From Prescottella soli (GTDB lineage: Bacteria > Actinomycetota > Actinomycetes > Mycobacteriales > Mycobacteriaceae), in NCBI RefSeq assembly GCF_040024445.1, contig NZ_CP157276.1:2852001-2916000 (forward strand): a stretch of 64,000 bases of DNA, in the 5' to 3' direction. Below the pieces are notes generated by a model. That model was not told the origin of the DNA. It saw only the letters and a list, made by a program, of their open reading frames with translations, and made no database searches. The number at the start of each line of letters is the position of its first letter. Within the stretch, counting starts at the first letter, position 1. Shown here piece after piece: positions 62,267 through 64,000 of the stretch. The position numbers and the translations under genes are program-made.

Positions 62267-63102
62267 GCGAGTGCCTCACCGAGGAACTGTCCCACCAGCT
62301 GCTGGAAACGGTTGGCGTGCTCGATCTGGGTCCAGTGGCCGCACTTCCCGAACACGTGCAGCTGCGAGTTGGGGATGGTGTCGAACATGTGCTGGGACGC
62401 CGCCACCGGAACGACCCGGTCCTCGCGGCCGTGGAGGATGAGCACCTCGTGTTCGATCTTCGCCAGCGCGTCGTCGGGCACGATCTGGGCGTCGAGGTGG
62501 CGCTGCCGCGGCTCGGGGAACACCATCTCGAACGCCTCCTGAGCGCCCGGGCGAATCGTTGCGCGGTAACGCAACTCGGCGAGCTCGTCCGTCACGAGCG
62601 ACCGGTCGTACGCCATGATGTCCATGATCTTCTTCATGTTCTCGACCGACGGGGTGTAGCCCCACAGCGCGTCGAGTTCCGGGGTGAAGTCGAACTTCAC
62701 GCCGCCGGCCCCCATCAGGACGATGCGACCCAGCCGGTCCGGGAACCGTGTCGCGAGGTGCAACGCCAGACCGCCACCGAAGGAGTTGCCCACCACGTGC
62801 ACCTTCGGGATGTCCAGCCCGTCGAGCAGCGCCAGGATCTGGTCGATCCACGTATCGAAGATCTCGAACCGCGCAGGCTCGGGCAGCGAGGTGTGGCCGA
62901 ATCCGACCAGGTCGGGTGCGATCACTCGAAAGTTCTCTGCGAGAACAGGAATCAGACCGCGCCAGTTGGCCCAGGCGGACACGCCCGCTCCCGAACCGTG
63001 CAGCAGCAACACCGGGTCGCCGGTGCCGACGTCGTGATAGTTGGTGTCGAAGGATCCGGTCCGCAGACTCTTCCCGATCTCGGGATTGATGTCGGTTGTC
63101 AT
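62263..63102 (-). CDS. Alpha/beta hydrolase, meta-cleavage-product hydrolase type
   Basis: 279 residues from ATG 63102 (AGGA 7 nt upstream). Oxyanion motif VLLLHGSGAGVSAWANWRGL, nucleophile elbow VHVVGNSFGGGLALHLATRF (Ser107), acidic residue ILHGREDRVVP, His in GKCGHWTQIEHANRF. The HGSGAG...W and GNS(M/F)GG motifs are those of 2-hydroxymuconate-semialdehyde-type and HsaD-type C-C hydrolases, which cut meta-ring-fission products. Confidence 0.87.
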   Translation of the reverse strand: MTTDINPEIGKSLRTGSFDTNYHDVGTGDPVLLLHGSGAGVSAWANWRGLIPVLAENFRVIAPDLVGFGHTSLPEPARFEIFDTWIDQILALLDGLDIPKVHVVGNSFGGGLALHLATRFPDRLGRIVLMGAGGVKFDFTPELDALWGYTPSVENMKKIMDIMAYDRSLVTDELAELRYRATIRPGAQEAFEMVFPEPRQRHLDAQIVPDDALAKIEHEVLILHGREDRVVPVAASQHMFDTIPNSQLHVFGKCGHWTQIEHANRFQQLVGQFLGEALA

Positions 63103-63110
63103 GTCGAGTC

Positions 63111-63866
63111 CTAGCTCTGGAAGACGGACGCCACGGCCGCGAGCAGATCGTCCTGCGGTCGTTCGGGCGACGGGTAGGCACGCTTGCTGTGCGCGAGTCC
63201 GGTCTGCACCAGCATCTCGCACATCTTGTAGGCCACGACACCGGGATTGAGCACCGGAACGTCGAGCACGGACGACAGGTAGGCGTGGCTCTGGTGCATC
63301 GTCGTCGAACCCAGGACGATCACGTCGGCGCCGTCCTCCTCCACCGCGGCCCGGGCCTCGCGTTCGAGCGCGGCGAAGACGAATTCCTCCTTGCCGGCCA
63401 GCAGTTCGGCGGCGTCGGGGCGGACACCGATGTCGCGCACCGACGCCAGGCGTGCGGTGAGCCCGTTCTCGCGCGCCGCCTTGTGGTAGAGCTCGTGCCA
63501 CTGCGGCCACATCGTCACCACCGAGAACCGCTTGCCGAGCAGGCACGCGAGCAGCATCGTGGCCTGGCTCGGTGCGACGACCGGGATCGTCAACCGCGAC
63601 CGGAGGGCCGCGAGCGCGGAATCGCTCATCGAGTTGACGCACACGCCTGCGTACCCCTGCTCCTCCGCCCGGCATCCGGCGTCGAGCACGAAGGCGTCCG
63701 CGAGCGTGGTCTCGTAGGCGCTGTCGAGCGCGCCGCCACCCGCGCGGGCCGACACGAAGACGTTCTCGAATGCCGGGTGCACGAAGTCACCGGAGAGCTG
63801 GGATGCGAACGCGTCCAATGCCTCCGGCGGCACCGGGACCGGCACGATGTTCAGTACACGATTCAC
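63111..63866 (-). CDS. Asp/Glu/hydantoin racemase superfamily protein lacking both usual cysteines
   Basis: 251 residues from GTG 63866. Fold text: VLNIVPVPVPPEALDAFASQ, GYAGVCVNSMSDSALAALRS, LTIPVVAPSQATMLLACLLG, DGADVIVLGSTTMHQSHAYL. In hydantoin and Asp/Glu racemases the two catalytic Cys fall where this protein has Ser79 (NSMSD; Cys76 is three residues earlier) and Ser187 (LGSTTM in place of LGCtxm). A racemase mechanism is therefore unlikely as drawn; it could be an isomerase, lyase or amidase variant. 8 nt before the hydrolase gene. Confidence 0.78.
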   Translation of the reverse strand: MNRVLNIVPVPVPPEALDAFASQLSGDFVHPAFENVFVSARAGGGALDSAYETTLADAFVLDAGCRAEEQGYAGVCVNSMSDSALAALRSRLTIPVVAPSQATMLLACLLGKRFSVVTMWPQWHELYHKAARENGLTARLASVRDIGVRPDAAELLAGKEEFVFAALEREARAAVEEDGADVIVLGSTTMHQSHAYLSSVLDVPVLNPGVVAYKMCEMLVQTGLAHSKRAYPSPERPQDDLLAAVASVFQS

Positions 63867-64000
63867 AGTTCGAGTTCCTCTCTGGTACGAGTGAGGGTGT
63901 CGACGACGGCGTAGGCGACCGCACGGGTCGCCATCATCACGTCGGACACCGATGCAACGCCCATGCCGCCCAGCCCCTCGTTCAGTTCGTCGGGGGCGGT
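63863..64000 (-). CDS. C-terminal end of an unidentified gene, cut by the window edge
   Basis: 45 codons of the 3' end, reading GGMGVASVSDVMMATRAVAY, then AVVDTLTRTREELEL and TGA, whose stop overlaps the GTG of the racemase-like gene. It is therefore the preceding gene of the same operon. The fragment (repeated Val/Ala, helical) is too short for me to name a family. Confidence 0.6.
   Translation of the reverse strand, partial: TAPDELNEGLGGMGVASVSDVMMATRAVAYAVVDTLTRTREELEL

Overview
The window is GC-rich (roughly two thirds G+C by eye), densely packed actinobacterial DNA. The gene content points to a mycolic-acid-containing member of the Mycobacteriales, most likely Rhodococcus. The clues are DUF3558 lipoproteins, DUF5313 and DUF6474 proteins, IpdA/IpdB/IpdC-like steroid-type catabolic proteins, an FadD19-like CoA ligase, a KstR2-like TetR, and leaderless promoters of the TANNNT type just before start codons. 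I saw no rRNA, tRNA, CRISPR array, insertion sequence or phage integrase. The assignment to a genus is inference.

Layout. 1-4.2 kb: end of a haem-binding GlcG/HbpS-like lipoprotein gene, a coupled histidine kinase / LuxR regulator / SMI1-KNR4 operon, and a PadR regulator with a perfect palindrome in front of it. 4.2-6.2 kb: a tandemly duplicated two-gene module (DUF3558 lipoprotein plus a small helical partner). 6.2-12.4 kb: accessory genes of unknown function (propeller-like, DUF4253-like, DUF6308, a decayed maleylpyruvate-isomerase-type gene) and a large TPR-type protein. 12.6-19.8 kb: a five-gene operon in which every junction is a 4-nt stop/start overlap: SWIM protein, DUF5691, MoxR ATPase, DUF5682, VWA. 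19.9-26.2 kb: an SDR, short direct repeats, a 27-residue hydrophobic peptide gene with its own promoter, SD and terminator, a RecB-like nuclease, DUF6474, and a copper module (YcnI, CopC, CopD).

26.2-41.2 kb contains two separate loci built from WxL-like secreted proteins and DUF916-like partners, each with a strong hairpin between its two key genes. Between them lie an SDR, an SPW membrane protein, a DHA2 drug exporter, a type-B carboxylesterase, a GAP-family protein, a second two-component system and an aldehyde dehydrogenase. 41.3-48.2 kb: two acyl-CoA synthetases flanking a TetR / ABC exporter operon.

48.2-58.4 kb is a catabolic regulon. A KstR2-like TetR and an APH-type kinase are divergent from a TIM-barrel gene. 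Further downstream come IpdA-, IpdB- and IpdC-like genes, then an operon of two SDRs, two MaoC-type hydratases, a quinone oxidoreductase and an ACAD10/11-like acyl-CoA dehydrogenase. Three near-identical palindromes (consensus ATCAAAYRTTTGCT) lie exactly in front of the three leftward transcription units, the last one also serving tetR. The set looks like a CoA-thioester beta-oxidation pathway with a ring- or oxo-acid-handling step and a split kinase/dehydrogenase pair for 4-hydroxyacyl-CoA. 58.4-64 kb: DUF5313, RraA, an alpha/beta hydrolase with an extra N-terminal domain, and an operon of FMO-type monooxygenase, meta-cleavage-type hydrolase, a cysteine-less Asp/Glu racemase homologue and the end of another gene.
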